From Demequina sp. TMPB413 (GTDB lineage: Bacteria; Actinomycetota; Actinomycetes; Actinomycetales; Demequinaceae), in NCBI RefSeq assembly GCF_020447105.2, contig NZ_CP096184.1:744001-808000 (forward strand): DNA of 64,000 bases. Reading direction: 5' to 3'. How positions within the stretch are numbered: the first letter of the stretch is position 1; the number at the start of each line of letters is the position of its first letter. Shown one piece after another: positions 17,122 through 25,261 of the stretch. The position numbers were made by a program, and so were the translations under genes. The notes below the pieces were generated by a model, which was not told where the DNA came from, ran no database searches, and saw only the letters and a list, made by a program, of their open reading frames with translations.

Positions 17122-18170
17122 CTCTGTTCCTTCCGTCGACGTGATCGCTTTGACCCACCAGTAGGCGCGGCGGTGCCAGAGCCGGGAAGACCCGGAACTA
17201 CCAAACCCGTCCCGACCCGACCCGACCCGGCAGATCTAGATCCGTCAGACCCCCGATCTACTGGTCTGCTGTAGATCGGCTGTGGGGGCCCGTGTGGCGG
17301 GCTTTCGCCCGCCTGTGGGCTGGTCGTGCCCGACGCGTTCTCCGATACGTTCTCGGGCCGCTGTGGGGCGTCTTGGGTCGCGTTCTTCCGGGCGGGCCGC
17401 TGGTCGGTCGGCGCGTGCTCCGAAGAGGTCCGCAGGCCAGTGTCCGCGCCCTCCTCTTCGGTCCGCTTGCCCTCTACCGCGTTCCCCGCCCAGATCCGCA
17501 GACCCGGGTACATTTCGTCAATCTGTGCGCGCGTCGGCCACTTCCCGAGGCGCTCCCTCACGAACTCTCTCGTCTTCGGCCCGTACTTGGGCTGCTCAGG
17601 CGGCGCCAGAAGCGGACCGCGTGACGAAGGCTCCCGGTTGCATGCGAAGCAACACACCACGAAGTCCCGCAACGCTGTTGGCTGGGCCGCGATGTTGACG
17701 TGCTCCCACGTTGCCCCGCGCAGGCTCTTGCGGTCCGACCAGTTGACGTCCTTGCTGCAGTACCGACAGTTGTCACCGTCACGCAAGCGGGCGGGCACGG
17801 TGAGCATGTCGTCGCGCGCGTCTTTCTGACGGACGCGGTCGCGATCGATCTCTCCCTGAGCCCGAAGGTGCAAGTACTTCTCATCGTTGATGAGTTCCCA
17901 ACCGTCGCCGTCCGGCCTCCACGCTCCCGCCGCGACAAGCATCGCCATCATCGCTGTCGCGCGGGTGGGCGAGCCCGCGAGCGCACGGACCATGCCCAGG
18001 GTGGCGCGGCGGTCGGTGTTGTCGTTCTCTTTGCTGCCGCATTCGGCGGCGAGGCGTACTGAGAATCCGAATACCTCGTCGACGGTTCGTTCGTCGGCGT
18101 CGGCGCTCTCGAGGGGGTGGAGGGTGCGCGGGTCATACGCGGATGAATCGCTGACTCGCAGGAAGCTCAC
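17118..18170 (-). CDS. HNH-like protein with winged-helix N-terminus and Pro-rich tail
   Basis: A 350-residue protein. Residues about 25-100 resemble a small helical or winged-helix domain (VDEVFGFSVRLAAECGSKEN). The middle holds an HNH-like zinc unit: NCRYCSKDVNW, ATWEHVNIAAQP and VCCFACNREPSSR. A disordered tail rich in Pro, Ser, Gly and Arg fills about 240-350. Similar proteins in actinophages stand in the replication region, so DNA processing or replication initiation is likely. The catalytic activity is inferred from motif layout only. Confidence 0.65.
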   Translation of the reverse strand: MSFLRVSDSSAYDPRTLHPLESADADERTVDEVFGFSVRLAAECGSKENDNTDRRATLGMVRALAGSPTRATAMMAMLVAAGAWRPDGDGWELINDEKYLHLRAQGEIDRDRVRQKDARDDMLTVPARLRDGDNCRYCSKDVNWSDRKSLRGATWEHVNIAAQPTALRDFVVCCFACNREPSSRGPLLAPPEQPKYGPKTREFVRERLGKWPTRAQIDEMYPGLRIWAGNAVEGKRTEEEGADTGLRTSSEHAPTDQRPARKNATQDAPQRPENVSENASGTTSPQAGESPPHGPPQPIYSRPVDRGSDGSRSAGSGRVGTGLVVPGLPGSGTAAPTGGSKRSRRRKEQR

Positions 18171-18194
18171 GGGTGGGGTGTCCTCTCGGGGTGT

Positions 18195-18428
18195 CTAGTC
18201 GGAGCAACCGCTGCACTCAGCGGTCTCAGGGTTGATAGGTCGGCCGCAGGCTGTGCACCGGACTGGTGTCGGCGGGTGACATGTGAGGCACGGGCAGGGC
18301 ACTTCGTTGTCGTTCGCGTCGAACGACACGCCCGTGCAGTTGGAGTGCTTGCCGACACGGCACTCTGGGCACATGCGAACACGTGGCGGGTCGGCCGCGA
18401 GCGCCGACGGAGGCGGTGTCGTGGTCAT
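18195..18428 (-). CDS. Small zinc-ribbon protein
   Basis: A 77-residue protein (MTTTPPPSALAADPPRV) with CPECRVGKHSNC, PCPCLTCH and a C-terminal CTACGRPINPETAECSGC, enough for two or three zinc sites. The ATG at 18428 overlaps the previous stop (ATGA). It probably folds around zinc and mediates protein or nucleic-acid contacts; no enzymatic motif is visible. Confidence 0.65.
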   Translation of the reverse strand: MTTTPPPSALAADPPRVRMCPECRVGKHSNCTGVSFDANDNEVPCPCLTCHPPTPVRCTACGRPINPETAECSGCSD

Positions 18429-18727
18429 GTGGTCTTCTCTCCCTTGGGTCGGTGGTGGACGCCGTCGCGGATGGCGGCAATGAACTCGGCGGGTGTGCCG
18501 TCGAAGCAGACGACCGTTCCCGGTTCGCTGATGCCGTCGATCCACTGCTGGTCGCGAAGCGTGATGCCCTCAAGCCACTTGGCTACCGCCTCACGCTCTT
18601 GTGCTTCTGCGTGGAGGGCTTCGATGTTCGGGGGTGCGTCTACTCGGTCGAGGTGGACCTGAACCTCGACGGGGCCCTCTGGTCCCTGGATGTAGGTGTG
18701 GCCGGCGCCATCGATGGTTAACTCCAT
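18425..18727 (-). CDS. Phage protein of unknown function
   Basis: A 100-residue protein starting MELTIDGAGHTYIQGPEGPV at ATG 18727, which overlaps the preceding stop (TGATG) and follows GGGAGG. A beta-rich first half is followed by a helical, acidic second half. No family is recognised. It is coupled to the DUF550-like gene upstream and the zinc-ribbon gene downstream. Confidence 0.6.
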   Translation of the reverse strand: MELTIDGAGHTYIQGPEGPVEVQVHLDRVDAPPNIEALHAEAQEREAVAKWLEGITLRDQQWIDGISEPGTVVCFDGTPAEFIAAIRDGVHHRPKGEKTT

Positions 18728-19260
18728 CACGCACCCTCCCTTGTGCGGACGTGCTCGATCGCGCGGTCTTTGGGCTGTGTGCGCCAGTTGGGCCACTCTC
18801 GGGCCTCGTTGTGTTGTTGCTTCGCGAGTACCGCGTCGAGGACCTCCTGTGCGGGTACGCCCGTGCGCAGTGCACCATCGAGAGCGAGGATGATGACGTC
18901 GACCCACTCTTGGACGGCCTGCTCGAGCGTCTCCGCGTCCGCGATCTCGACGAGCTCCTTGCGGATGTGGTCGATGACACCGGCCTCACGCACACCGGGA
19001 CCGAACGTGGCCAGGCTGAACTCACGTTGCCTGGTGAGGTGTGCGGCGTCGATAGCGAACGGCTCGGCGGGCACGGACGATTGGCTCTTGGCGCGTGGGG
19101 CGCCCCAGTCCAGATTCTGGACGAAGGTCCCGCCGCAGGTGACTCCGCTCGGCTGGGGCATATGGTCAACCGAACCGATGCTGCTCTTGTCCCAGGTGCT
19201 CCGGCCACACTTGGTGCACTTGCCGACGGGCGGGTCGTCGGCCGCATTGCGCCAGCTCAT
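18727..19260 (-). CDS. MazG/DUF550-like nucleotide pyrophosphohydrolase with zinc-ribbon N-terminus
   Basis: A 177-residue protein. The C-terminal half reads FSLATFGPGVREAGVIDHIRKE followed by ADAETLEQAVQEWVDVIILALDGA, the DUF550 (dATP/dGTP diphosphohydrolase, MazG-like) pattern with the E..E..D metal ligands. Such phage enzymes sanitise or shape nucleotide pools. The N-terminus adds CTKCGRSTWDK and a further Cys, a likely zinc knuckle. The ATG at 19260 overlaps the previous stop. Confidence 0.72.
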   Translation of the reverse strand: MSWRNAADDPPVGKCTKCGRSTWDKSSIGSVDHMPQPSGVTCGGTFVQNLDWGAPRAKSQSSVPAEPFAIDAAHLTRQREFSLATFGPGVREAGVIDHIRKELVEIADAETLEQAVQEWVDVIILALDGALRTGVPAQEVLDAVLAKQQHNEAREWPNWRTQPKDRAIEHVRTREGA

Positions 19261-19841
19261 AGTGCCCACCTGACGGGGAAGCGGCAGCGCACGAGATGAG
19301 TTCGCGGCACGAACCTGAAGCGATTGCCGTTCACCCACTCCCACCGTTCGGCCCCCGCGACGATTCTCAGCGCCCACATGTCGCCGTTTCTGCGGTCGAC
19401 GTAGTGCCCGGGGATCATCAGTACCCGCATCAAGCCTGGACGTGGCTTGCGGTGCCCGTTGGGAACATTGGGCAGAGGTGTCACCGTGTTCGCCTCGCCA
19501 GGAGCCTTGTCGAGGTCGTAGGCATCGACGATGAGTGCGATCATCTGCGGAGTGATGCCCGGCACCCGCGCCCAGTGCATGATGCCCTCAGCGAGCTGTT
19601 TCGCCGTGTACGGGGTCGTCTGAGCGAACTCTGCCAACTCTCCGAACACCGCCGGCACATCGGCGGCGGCCGCGATCGCGGCGTCGGCTGCGGCGCGTGC
19701 TATGTGTGGCCACGCTTCTTTGTGGACCCGTTCGGTGTCCCAATGGAGGGAGGGCCAACGTAGGCGTTGCTCGATGGCTTCGAGGGCCGCGACTTGGGGC
19801 TTGGTGAGGACGTATCCGTCAGCGGTTCTGCGTTCGGTCAT
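19257..19841 (-). CDS. Phage protein of unknown function
   Basis: A 194-residue protein (MTERRTADGYVLTKPQVAAL) in the overlapping early chain (ATGA at both ends). A longer frame extends upstream through the neighbouring gene but its sequence there is a shadow of that gene. The middle is helical (HIARAAADAAIAAAADVPAV). The C-terminus is basic and aromatic (ERWEWVNGNRFRFVPRTHLV). No known domain recognised. Confidence 0.55.
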   Translation of the reverse strand: MTERRTADGYVLTKPQVAALEAIEQRLRWPSLHWDTERVHKEAWPHIARAAADAAIAAAADVPAVFGELAEFAQTTPYTAKQLAEGIMHWARVPGITPQMIALIVDAYDLDKAPGEANTVTPLPNVPNGHRKPRPGLMRVLMIPGHYVDRRNGDMWALRIVAGAERWEWVNGNRFRFVPRTHLVRCRFPVRWAL

Positions 19842-20278
19842 GCTGGCACCTCCTCGGGGTTGAGTGCCTGACACCGCTCGCAGTACGAGTAGGCGGGTAG
19901 GGTCTTGCCTGCGTAGGGGGATGTCGGAGGGGGCGTGTACGGCTCGACAGTGCGGATCGTGGTGTGGCCGAAGCGCTTGCAACGTTCCTCGTCCGCACAA
20001 CTGCCGCAAAGGACCGTGCCGTCCTCCAAGAGCACCCACTCGGAGGTGAGCACCATGGCGATCGCCTCTGCCACGCTGTCGAAGTGGAGCGAGATGTCTT
20101 CGCCCGTGTAGTCCTGATTGCAGGCAGAGCACGAGATCATCACGCACGGTCGGGCGAAGACCACGACTGAGGGCGGAGGCGGAGCATCGGCCGGCCAGGC
20201 GTCCAAAGTCGGCAACTCCTCATCGGGTGCCGTGTCTTCTGGCTCGGGGGTCACGTCGACGAACGTCGGGCCGCTCAT
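19838..20278 (-). CDS. Zinc-ribbon phage protein
   Basis: A 146-residue protein with three paired-cysteine units: ISCSACNQDYTG, LCGSCADEERCKRFG and YSYCERCQALNPEE. The N-terminal 40 residues are acidic and Pro-rich, likely disordered. It belongs to the run of zinc-binding proteins in this operon. The function is unknown. Confidence 0.6.
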   Translation of the reverse strand: MSGPTFVDVTPEPEDTAPDEELPTLDAWPADAPPPPSVVVFARPCVMISCSACNQDYTGEDISLHFDSVAEAIAMVLTSEWVLLEDGTVLCGSCADEERCKRFGHTTIRTVEPYTPPPTSPYAGKTLPAYSYCERCQALNPEEVPA

Positions 20279-20727
20279 GACGGCACGTCCCCGTCCGCCT
20301 CGTCGTCGACGTCGCCGTCTTGCTCGGTATCGTCGTCTTCGCCGTTGAAGACGCCCTTGCCGAACTTCAGCACCGTGGCGTGTACCTCGCCTGTGCTGTG
20401 TTGCACGGCACCCTCAGCGAATGCCTCCTTGACGTCGTCGCGGATGAACAACGGCAACGTGTTCGGGCTTGTGCGCTCCTCGAGCGCCCTGGTGAGTAGG
20501 CGTTCCGCGTCGCCGGCGTCGCGCGGGCGGACCAACTCAATACGGTCGATCGCCATGACCGGTTCCACCGAATGGGAGGCCCGGTTGTCGATCAGTTTCG
20601 CTGTGGACAGCACGACGATCGCGATACGCCGTTCGTCCGGGTGCCGGACGACGTCGGCGGCGTGGACCGCGAGACCGTTGCGCATGTAGTCGTCGTCGGC
20701 CTTCGGCAGTGTTGCTGCAAGTTTCAT
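20275..20727 (-). CDS. Phage protein of unknown function, acidic tail
   Basis: A 150-residue protein starting MKLAATLPKADDDYMRNGLA with a strong AAGGAG ribosome site. Alternating beta and helix segments (ERRIAIVVLSTAKLID, AIDRIELVRPRDAGDAERLL) are followed by an extremely acidic C-terminus (GEDDDTEQDGDVDDEADGD). The acidic tail could mimic DNA or bind a basic partner; this is speculation. No family recognised. Confidence 0.6.
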   Translation of the reverse strand: MKLAATLPKADDDYMRNGLAVHAADVVRHPDERRIAIVVLSTAKLIDNRASHSVEPVMAIDRIELVRPRDAGDAERLLTRALEERTSPNTLPLFIRDDVKEAFAEGAVQHSTGEVHATVLKFGKGVFNGEDDDTEQDGDVDDEADGDVPS

Positions 20728-20766
20728 GATGTGTTTCTCCTTGAGGGTGGTTGCAGGGCGTTGGAG

Positions 20767-20979
20767 TCAGCGGCGCTGACGGTTGACGGCACGCGACCGG
20801 CGGGCCACACGGTTCTTCGCACGACGCTTCGCCACCTGGTTGTGGTTCGCCGTGCCGGCGTACACCTGCCCGGGCTTGCGGTTGCTGAGCGCGTTCAGCG
20901 CGTCTTGACGCACTCGCTGCCGCGGGCTTGTCAGCCGACGCAACGTCGCGAGGGCCTTGTCAGATAGGAACTGCATCAT
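20767..20979 (-). CDS. Small very basic phage protein
   Basis: A 70-residue protein starting MMQFLSDKALATLRRLTS. The C-terminal half is strongly basic (QVAKRRAKNRVARRSRAVNR) and likely binds nucleic acid. AGGAG stands 6 bases before ATG 20979, deciding this start over longer readings. Confidence 0.6.
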   Translation of the reverse strand: MMQFLSDKALATLRRLTSPRQRVRQDALNALSNRKPGQVYAGTANHNQVAKRRAKNRVARRSRAVNRQRR

Positions 20980-20986
20980 GTGTCTC

Positions 20987-21259
20987 CTAGTCCCACTCGT
21001 CGACGATCGCGACGGTGTTGTCGGGGTTGAGGTTGAAAGTCCGCGTACCCACACGGGCACCCGGTAGCGGCAACTCGCCGCGACGCAACTCGGTCACGCC
21101 GCGACGGTCCTGCACGATCGCGCACCGACGAATCAGCGCCGGCTCACCCACCGCATGACACACGTTGATGCGGTTCCGCAGTTGCCGCTTCGCGTCGATA
21201 CGCCACGTCGGAAAGTCAGGGGTGCACGACCGCACCGCGACCTCTTGTGCCGGGTTCAT
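20987..21259 (-). CDS. Phage protein of unknown function
   Basis: A 90-residue protein from ATG 21259 (MNPAQEVAVRSCTPDFPTWR), which overlaps the preceding stop as ATGA. It has RRCAIVQDRRGVTELRRGEL and ends with FNLNPDNTVAIVDEWD. The upstream extension of this frame is a shadow of the neighbouring gene. No domain recognised. Confidence 0.55.
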   Translation of the reverse strand: MNPAQEVAVRSCTPDFPTWRIDAKRQLRNRINVCHAVGEPALIRRCAIVQDRRGVTELRRGELPLPGARVGTRTFNLNPDNTVAIVDEWD

Positions 21260-21510
21260 CTGGCAGGGCTTCTTTCGACACGCCACGCCTTGAGTGGGGC
21301 TGTGACTCCGCACGCGTGCTTGAGGACTTCGACCTGGCCGGGTGACTTGGTCAGGGGCCCGCCGACGGTGTGGAGGGCGACAGCGGCGCACCGGGCGCAC
21401 TTGTCGACCGAGCACCCACACGGGACGAGGGTCAGGGTCACTGACACGCCTTTTGACCCGCATCCGGCGCACCGGCGTGCCGCGAGCGCTTTCATCTGCT
21501 CGGCGGTCAT
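21256..21510 (-). CDS. Cys-rich small phage protein
   Basis: An 84-residue protein with CAGCGSKG, PCGCSVDKCARC and a later lone Cys, consistent with one or two zinc sites. It overlaps the helicase gene by an ATGA. It may be an accessory factor of the helicase, but this is inferred from coupling only. Confidence 0.6.
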   Translation of the reverse strand: MTAEQMKALAARRCAGCGSKGVSVTLTLVPCGCSVDKCARCAAVALHTVGGPLTKSPGQVEVLKHACGVTAPLKAWRVERSPAR

Positions 21511-23201
21511 GCGGCCCTCCGGTGGTTGGCGAGGACCGTGCGGGCGAGGCTGCGGGCCCGGTCGGTGTCGACCGTCGCGTTCGTCAGGAGCTTCCCGTCG
21601 GGGCTGATGATGGGCTCCGCCTGGTTGCGCTTGATCTGCAAGGTCTCCATGATTGGCGGGTCAGATCCCTCATCGGAGGTCAGGAAGTACGCGACGACGG
21701 GGTTGTTCTCGTCCATGCCATCGCGACGGAAGCGGCCGATGCCTTGCTCGTGGATCTGGGGTGACCAGTCAAGTTCGCCGAACACGGCCACCGAGCACAC
21801 CTTCTGCAGTCCGTCGACGCCAGCACCGGACCGCAGGCTCATCATCAGCACCCGAGCATCCCCATGGATGAACGCGTCCTCGGCTGCGGCTTTCTGTGCC
21901 GGCGACTCACTGCCCGTGTACATCACCGGGCGGAACGCGTCGAGCTCTCGACGCCAGATGCCCCACACCGCGCGGTGCCACCCAAACAGTGCGACCTTTT
22001 CCTCAGACTCGAGAAGCATCTTCACGAACTCAGCGACGTAAGGCGCCTTCGCGATACCGGTCGCCTGCCGCACCTTCCAGTCCAACTCACCCGCCGCCTG
22101 AAACCGCTCCTGGCGAGTGGTTCCCTGCGCCAGAATCACCTCAGCGAGACGGGCAGCATCACCAGTGATTGCGGTCAATGCGGCAGGGTCTGACTCCACC
22201 GTGTGCGGCACCTTCACCACCTGCGGCAACTCGCGACCCACCTCCTTGCGGGTGCGCGCCAACAGCAAACCCTCACGACGCAAGTACTCGCCCAGTGCTG
22301 CCGGCTCACGCACCAACACGTGCCCGCCATAGGTTTGCGTGCCCCACTCGCGGATGAACTCCTCACGAGTGCCCAACACGTCCGGCGCGATGATGTCGTA
22401 CAGGTTGTGGATCTCGCCGCCGTAGTTGTACACCGGCGTTGCCGTCAAACCCACCACGAACGAAGCCTCACTAGCCACATGCGCCGCCGCACGACCCTTG
22501 TCCGACACCGTGCCGCGACGTAGATCCTGCACCTCGTCAAACAACACCGTCCGCACCCGACCTGCCAGCGCGTGCGCCCATCCGGCTAACTTGGAGTACG
22601 GGACCACGACCACGTCGGGAAGGTGGCCGTCGATGATGTGCTGCGGAGGCTTGGTCTTCTTTGCCACCTCAACGGTGAGCATCGGTAGCGATTCGTTCAG
22701 TTCGGTCACCCACCGTCGGGGCAGATGGGTGAGCGGCACCACTAGAGCGGGGCGGGCGTCGTCGTCGATGACGGTGAGTAGCCCTGTGAGGGTCTTGCCC
22801 AGCCCCAGCTCATCGCCGATGATCATCCGGCGACGCTCACGCACCAGCTGGTATGCCTGCACCTGGTAGTCGCGGGGCGTCTTCATCAGGTCCGGCGGGA
22901 ACGACGTCTGGTGCGACGGCGTGGTCAGGATCCGCGCAATCGCCGCTTCCGTCTCACGATGTTGGGTTGCCGCCATGGCAAGGAAGTCGGCCGACGCGCC
23001 ATCGAACGGCTCGAGCGGGAACCGTTGCATGAACCACTCAATATCGCGGGCCACCTCGGGGGTGTGCTTCACGACAATTTCGCCTGACCGGGTCGACTGC
23101 ACTCGAGCGAACATGCGGCGTGCACGTATCGCCGTCGCCGGATCTAACGCAAGACGCCAAATCTGGGCGAACGGATCGTGTTGGTAGGTGCCGTGGTTCA
23201 C
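21507..23201 (-). CDS. SNF2-family DNA helicase/translocase
   Basis: A 564-residue superfamily 2 ATPase. Motif I is GDELGLGKT (129-137). Motif II is DEVQ (222-225) instead of the usual DEAH/DEAQ. Motif III is GLTATP near 255, motif V is SLRSGAGVDGL and motif VI is QIHEQGIGRFRRDG. The N-terminal 100 residues are a separate helical region. SNF2-type proteins translocate along duplex DNA and in phages usually stand in the replication region next to a VRR-type nuclease, as here. The GTG start overlaps the nuclease stop. Confidence 0.88.
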   Translation of the reverse strand: MNHGTYQHDPFAQIWRLALDPATAIRARRMFARVQSTRSGEIVVKHTPEVARDIEWFMQRFPLEPFDGASADFLAMAATQHRETEAAIARILTTPSHQTSFPPDLMKTPRDYQVQAYQLVRERRRMIIGDELGLGKTLTGLLTVIDDDARPALVVPLTHLPRRWVTELNESLPMLTVEVAKKTKPPQHIIDGHLPDVVVVPYSKLAGWAHALAGRVRTVLFDEVQDLRRGTVSDKGRAAAHVASEASFVVGLTATPVYNYGGEIHNLYDIIAPDVLGTREEFIREWGTQTYGGHVLVREPAALGEYLRREGLLLARTRKEVGRELPQVVKVPHTVESDPAALTAITGDAARLAEVILAQGTTRQERFQAAGELDWKVRQATGIAKAPYVAEFVKMLLESEEKVALFGWHRAVWGIWRRELDAFRPVMYTGSESPAQKAAAEDAFIHGDARVLMMSLRSGAGVDGLQKVCSVAVFGELDWSPQIHEQGIGRFRRDGMDENNPVVAYFLTSDEGSDPPIMETLQIKRNQAEPIISPDGKLLTNATVDTDRARSLARTVLANHRRAA

Positions 23202-23605
23202 AGGGCACCACCGGACAAGATCAACACGTCAGGAGCGGCGCCCACACCACCGACAAACGTCATCGCCGGCACCCCAATATGTGCTGGCACGGTCGACACC
23301 AACAGCAACTCATCCACGGCGGGGTGGGCCGCATACGCAGCCAACTGACGGGCCACCGTAGGTGCCGCACCTTTGACCTTCACCTCGACACCCACGCCAC
23401 CGACCATGAAGTCGATCCGCATTCGGTCATTCAGCCTGTCCTCCCGGTGCACGAGGTCACCAAACCGGGATGTCAATGCGACAGCGAGTCGCTCCTGCAG
23501 TTGCCGCTCCCCGGTGAACTGGTACGGCTCACCCGCCTCGATGACCTCCCGCACCACGAGCGCCGTGGGCGTGTCGTCTGCCACGGTGAGATTCGTCTCA
23601 GCCAC
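23198..23605 (-). CDS. PD-(D/E)XK (VRR-like) nuclease-fold protein
   Basis: A 135-residue protein. The core reads ERQLQERLAVALTSRFGDLV, then RMRIDFMVGGVGVEVKVK, giving the D...ExK active-site pattern of the PD-(D/E)XK fold, and then a helix with AARQLAAYAAHPAVDELLLV-like sequence. It resembles the small VRR_NUC/restriction-like proteins paired with phage SNF2 helicases. The start at GTG 23605 overlaps the previous gene by 8 bases. The nuclease activity is inferred from the motif. Confidence 0.65.
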   Translation of the reverse strand: MAETNLTVADDTPTALVVREVIEAGEPYQFTGERQLQERLAVALTSRFGDLVHREDRLNDRMRIDFMVGGVGVEVKVKGAAPTVARQLAAYAAHPAVDELLLVSTVPAHIGVPAMTFVGGVGAAPDVLILSGGAL

Positions 23606-23765
23606 GACCCACCACCGCCTCGAGGAGACGTCGCAGCGGGCGCGACACCTCGGCCCAGATCGCACCGAAGGCCGCGTTGACACTGTTGGCCGCGAACCGA
23701 TACGACCCCTTTGCAGCGTGTGCCGCCACGAAGAAGTCCGACAGGTCGCGAGCGTGGCGTGTCAT
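23598..23765 (-). CDS. Small phage protein, 55 residues
   Basis: Starts at ATG 23765 (MTRHARDLSDFFVAAHAAKG), overlapping the ASCH gene stop as ATGA, and ends 8 bases inside the nuclease gene. Predicted mostly helical and basic, ending SRPLRRLLEAVVGRG. It belongs to the lower part of a much longer open frame whose upstream portion is a shadow. No family recognised. Confidence 0.55.
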   Translation of the reverse strand: MTRHARDLSDFFVAAHAAKGSYRFAANSVNAAFGAIWAEVSRPLRRLLEAVVGRG

Positions 23766-24226
23766 GAGGCGACCTCCGCCCACACTCGGGCCTCGACGTC
23801 GTCGGGCAGGGTCCGCAGACCGAGCGCACCCGTGTACCGGATCGGGGTCGCGAGCGCGCGTGGGTTTTCGAGCACTAGGTGATAAGTCCCGTAGGTGTCG
23901 CCCCATGGCGAGCATGGGAACTTGCCTGCGCGCGGCGTGCACTCGTTGTCGGACGGGTGCGAGTAGTGCACGTCGACGAGGTCGACCACGCCGATGATCG
24001 CGCCGAGGTTGGGCGGGAGGGTGATGAGTGGCATCCAACCGGTGATCGTGACGATTCGGTCGCTGGCGCCACCTGGCTCGAAGCGGTTTGGTACTTCGCG
24101 CTTCGCGGCGTGGATCGCGACGGGGCCGCGGTAGTCGCCGGCGATGTTGCGGGACCTGTTCTCGACGTCTTTGCCACCATGGATGATGGCCCACGCCCAC
24201 GGTTGGCGCACTGTCAGGATCTTCAT
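23762..24226 (-). CDS. ASCH-domain protein
   Basis: A 154-residue protein starting MKILTVRQPWAWAIIHGGKD, the hallmark opening of ASCH-like proteins, followed by DVENRSRNIAGDYRGPVAIH and LGAIIGVVDLVDVHY. ASCH folds are PUA-like and bind RNA or modified nucleobases; some members are amidohydrolases of N4-acetylcytidine. In phages they may read modified nucleotides. The ATG at 24226 overlaps the preceding stop. Confidence 0.85.
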   Translation of the reverse strand: MKILTVRQPWAWAIIHGGKDVENRSRNIAGDYRGPVAIHAAKREVPNRFEPGGASDRIVTITGWMPLITLPPNLGAIIGVVDLVDVHYSHPSDNECTPRAGKFPCSPWGDTYGTYHLVLENPRALATPIRYTGALGLRTLPDDVEARVWAEVAS

Positions 24227-24999
24227 ACCGTCGCCCCTGTCACGTGCGCCTGTAGGGCCGCGAGCTCGATGGCGGGACCGGCGAGACCGGCGCGTGAGGG
24301 ATGTGGGTCCCACACCAGGTCGCCCGTCACCCAGTCCACGAGGACGGCGTGCATGAAGTCACCTCGAGGCGACTTACCGGTCGCGATCACTACCGGCGGA
24401 AGCGCCTCTGTCTGCGTGGCGACCGGGAACACCGGGTCAATGCACACGAGCGTCGTGCCGGGGGCGTTCTCTTCCACCCACGTGACGGTCGCGTACCACC
24501 ACGCGGGTGTCGTCTCGTCGGGGTAGAGCTGCGCAAAGTGGGGCACCACTTCCAACGGGGCATTCGTGAGACCCGCAATGCACGCGCGCCAACAGTCACC
24601 GGGCACGTCCGACTCGCCGTGTAGAAACTCTTGCGTCGGATACCGGTCAGGTTCGGGAGCGTTCGCAATCTCAAGCAACACGTCCGCGTGGCAGGGGTCG
24701 CCGGGCTTGCACCAGCACGCGAGATCCTTGCCCGCGAGCGCGGTCCGTATCTCTGCGGAGGTGGGGACGGTTTCGTGGACGTCGGTTGCCTTGACCGTGA
24801 TCACGTAACTGGGCGTCACGATCTTCGCTGCGCGGCGCACCACCAGGTCGCGGTAGCCGTAGACGATCTGCTCACGGGTCAAACTCTTGATGCCGCCCGG
24901 CAGAGGGTTGCCCCACCTGCTCGGCCTGGCAACGATCACCGCGTCGGGGTGTTCGGCCCGCCATGGGTGCTGGCGTGACATCTGGACGCGCTTAGGCAT
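24223..24999 (-). CDS. DUF4326 domain fused to papain-like cysteine peptidase-like domain
   Basis: A 258-residue two-domain protein. Residues about 15-112 fit DUF4326: ARPSRWGNPLPGG and DLACWCKPGDPCHADVLLE. Residues about 125-258 resemble small phage-borne papain-like domains: VPGDCWRACIAGLTNAPLE with Cys136, a later FMHAVLVDW with His217, and VWDPHPSRAGL with Asp231, a plausible Cys-His-Asp triad. DUF4326 is often linked with nucleotide or ADP-ribose-type metabolism, but its activity is not settled. The start overlaps the previous gene by 8 bases. Confidence 0.65.
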   Translation of the reverse strand: MPKRVQMSRQHPWRAEHPDAVIVARPSRWGNPLPGGIKSLTREQIVYGYRDLVVRRAAKIVTPSYVITVKATDVHETVPTSAEIRTALAGKDLACWCKPGDPCHADVLLEIANAPEPDRYPTQEFLHGESDVPGDCWRACIAGLTNAPLEVVPHFAQLYPDETTPAWWYATVTWVEENAPGTTLVCIDPVFPVATQTEALPPVVIATGKSPRGDFMHAVLVDWVTGDLVWDPHPSRAGLAGPAIELAALQAHVTGATV

Positions 25000-25261
25000 C
25001 AGGCGCCTCTTCCCAGTCTTTGCCGGGCTTGCGGCGCACGATGACGTAGGTCTCCCAGTAGCACTTCACTGCGGTGTGCCGGGCGCTCTCTTCGGTCAAG
25101 AACGGCAGGCACCCGAATGCATAGGCGATGACTGTGGGCGAGTCGTCGGCGATGAAGCCGTACTGGTAGCCGTCCGGGCCGAAGTCCTTCGGGTCGTCGG
25201 TCAGGCCCGGGTCGGCTGGCCACGTTTTGCCTTGCCTCTCTGCTGCGTCGGCCACGGTCAC
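24992..25261 (-). CDS. Phage protein of unknown function
   Basis: An 89-residue protein from GTG 25261 (GTGA overlap). It includes DGYQYGFIADDSPTVIAYAF and AVKCYWETYVIVRRKPGK, suggesting a small mixed alpha/beta fold. No family recognised. Confidence 0.55.
   Translation of the reverse strand: MTVADAAERQGKTWPADPGLTDDPKDFGPDGYQYGFIADDSPTVIAYAFGCLPFLTEESARHTAVKCYWETYVIVRRKPGKDWEEAPDA

Noticed and set aside
19257-20147. N-terminally extended version of the 19257-19841 gene
   Set aside because: The first 100 residues are Arg/His-rich and mirror the overlapping zinc-ribbon gene; ATG 19841 has the operon's usual ATGA overlap.
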